From the NCBI RefSeq assembly GCF_014356525.2, contig NC_052514.1:5063764-5127763 (forward strand): DNA of 64,000 nt, given 5' to 3'. Below the pieces are notes generated by a model. That model searched no databases. It was not told the DNA's origin and was given only the letters and a program-made list of their open reading frames with translations. Made by a program: the position numbers and the translations under genes. Every line of letters starts with the position of its first letter. The stretch's first letter is position 1. Of this stretch, positions 63,876 to 64,000 are shown one piece after another. Source of the stretch: Nilaparvata lugens (lineage: Eukaryota > Arthropoda > Insecta > Hemiptera > Delphacidae).

Positions 63876-64000
63876 AATCAATCAATAGTTTATTTTCCTT
63901 CATACAATGCATACATGAATGTATAATTACATAAATACAATTGACAATTAACAATATAAGTAAAAGTAAAATAGTATTATTATAAAATACGGAAAGTCCC
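63876..64000 (-). repeat. Retroelement-like tail, continues past the window
   Basis: AATCAATCAATAGTTTATTT, then TCCTTCATACAATGCATAC, looks like (TTGA)n followed by AATAAA on the minus strand, a retroelement 3' end inserted in the LINE fragment. The window ends inside it. Confidence 0.5.

Overview
The window looks like nuclear DNA from an arthropod. It is AT-rich and packed with repeats, has introns with GT..AG borders, and shows no operons or bacterial gene density. A proline/valine-rich cuticle-type gene together with Jockey-type LINEs, a tRNA-headed SINE and many short inverted-repeat elements points to an insect. The repeat style resembles sap-feeding Hemiptera, such as planthoppers, but I cannot prove the species from sequence alone.

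Only two host-like coding loci are well supported. The first is a minus-strand, three-exon gene (13459-17668) for a secreted low-complexity cuticular-type protein of about 200 residues with a signal peptide, a Gly/Tyr/His segment and long PV/PY repeats. Its introns carry LINE ends and a palindromic MITE, and a tRNA-derived SINE sits directly upstream of the proposed start. The second is a minus-strand reading frame (32054-32596) with the PD-(D/E)XK signature of the YqaJ / lambda-exonuclease family. It is 5' incomplete but has a poly(A) signal after the stop. Two GC-richer stretches (about 9380-9870 and 12060-12260) look like promoter/first-exon DNA but have no confirmed gene.

The rest is mostly transposable-element DNA. 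0-9.2 kb: a dispersed family with 74-bp and 8-bp tandem repeats (family A), a TIR element and a foldback MITE. 10.9-12 kb: a foldback and a rolling-circle-like element (family H). 13-18.1 kb: the cuticle gene and SINE. 18.7-21.3 kb: microsatellites and a long purine tract. 21.8-25.7 kb: a piggyBac-like relic and a TIR element with a short acidic ORF. 26.5-27.3 kb: a purine-rich minisatellite. 28-36 kb: a TIR element, the YqaJ frame and family E. 37-43 kb: a GT-repeat element, a Helitron and several MITEs. 44-58 kb: MITEs with target-site duplications and a nested rolling-circle composite. 58-64 kb: a Helitron with canonical ends, three LINE pseudogene fragments and nested palindromic MITEs.

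I found no cooperating gene system. The most interesting material is the transposon biology: a Helitron with textbook ends, a Helitron-like element invaded twice by inverted copies of another family, an occupied/empty site pair for a palindromic MITE, and three element families that each carry a variable simple repeat at a fixed internal place. No sequence search was run, so family names rest on motifs and ends that can be read directly.
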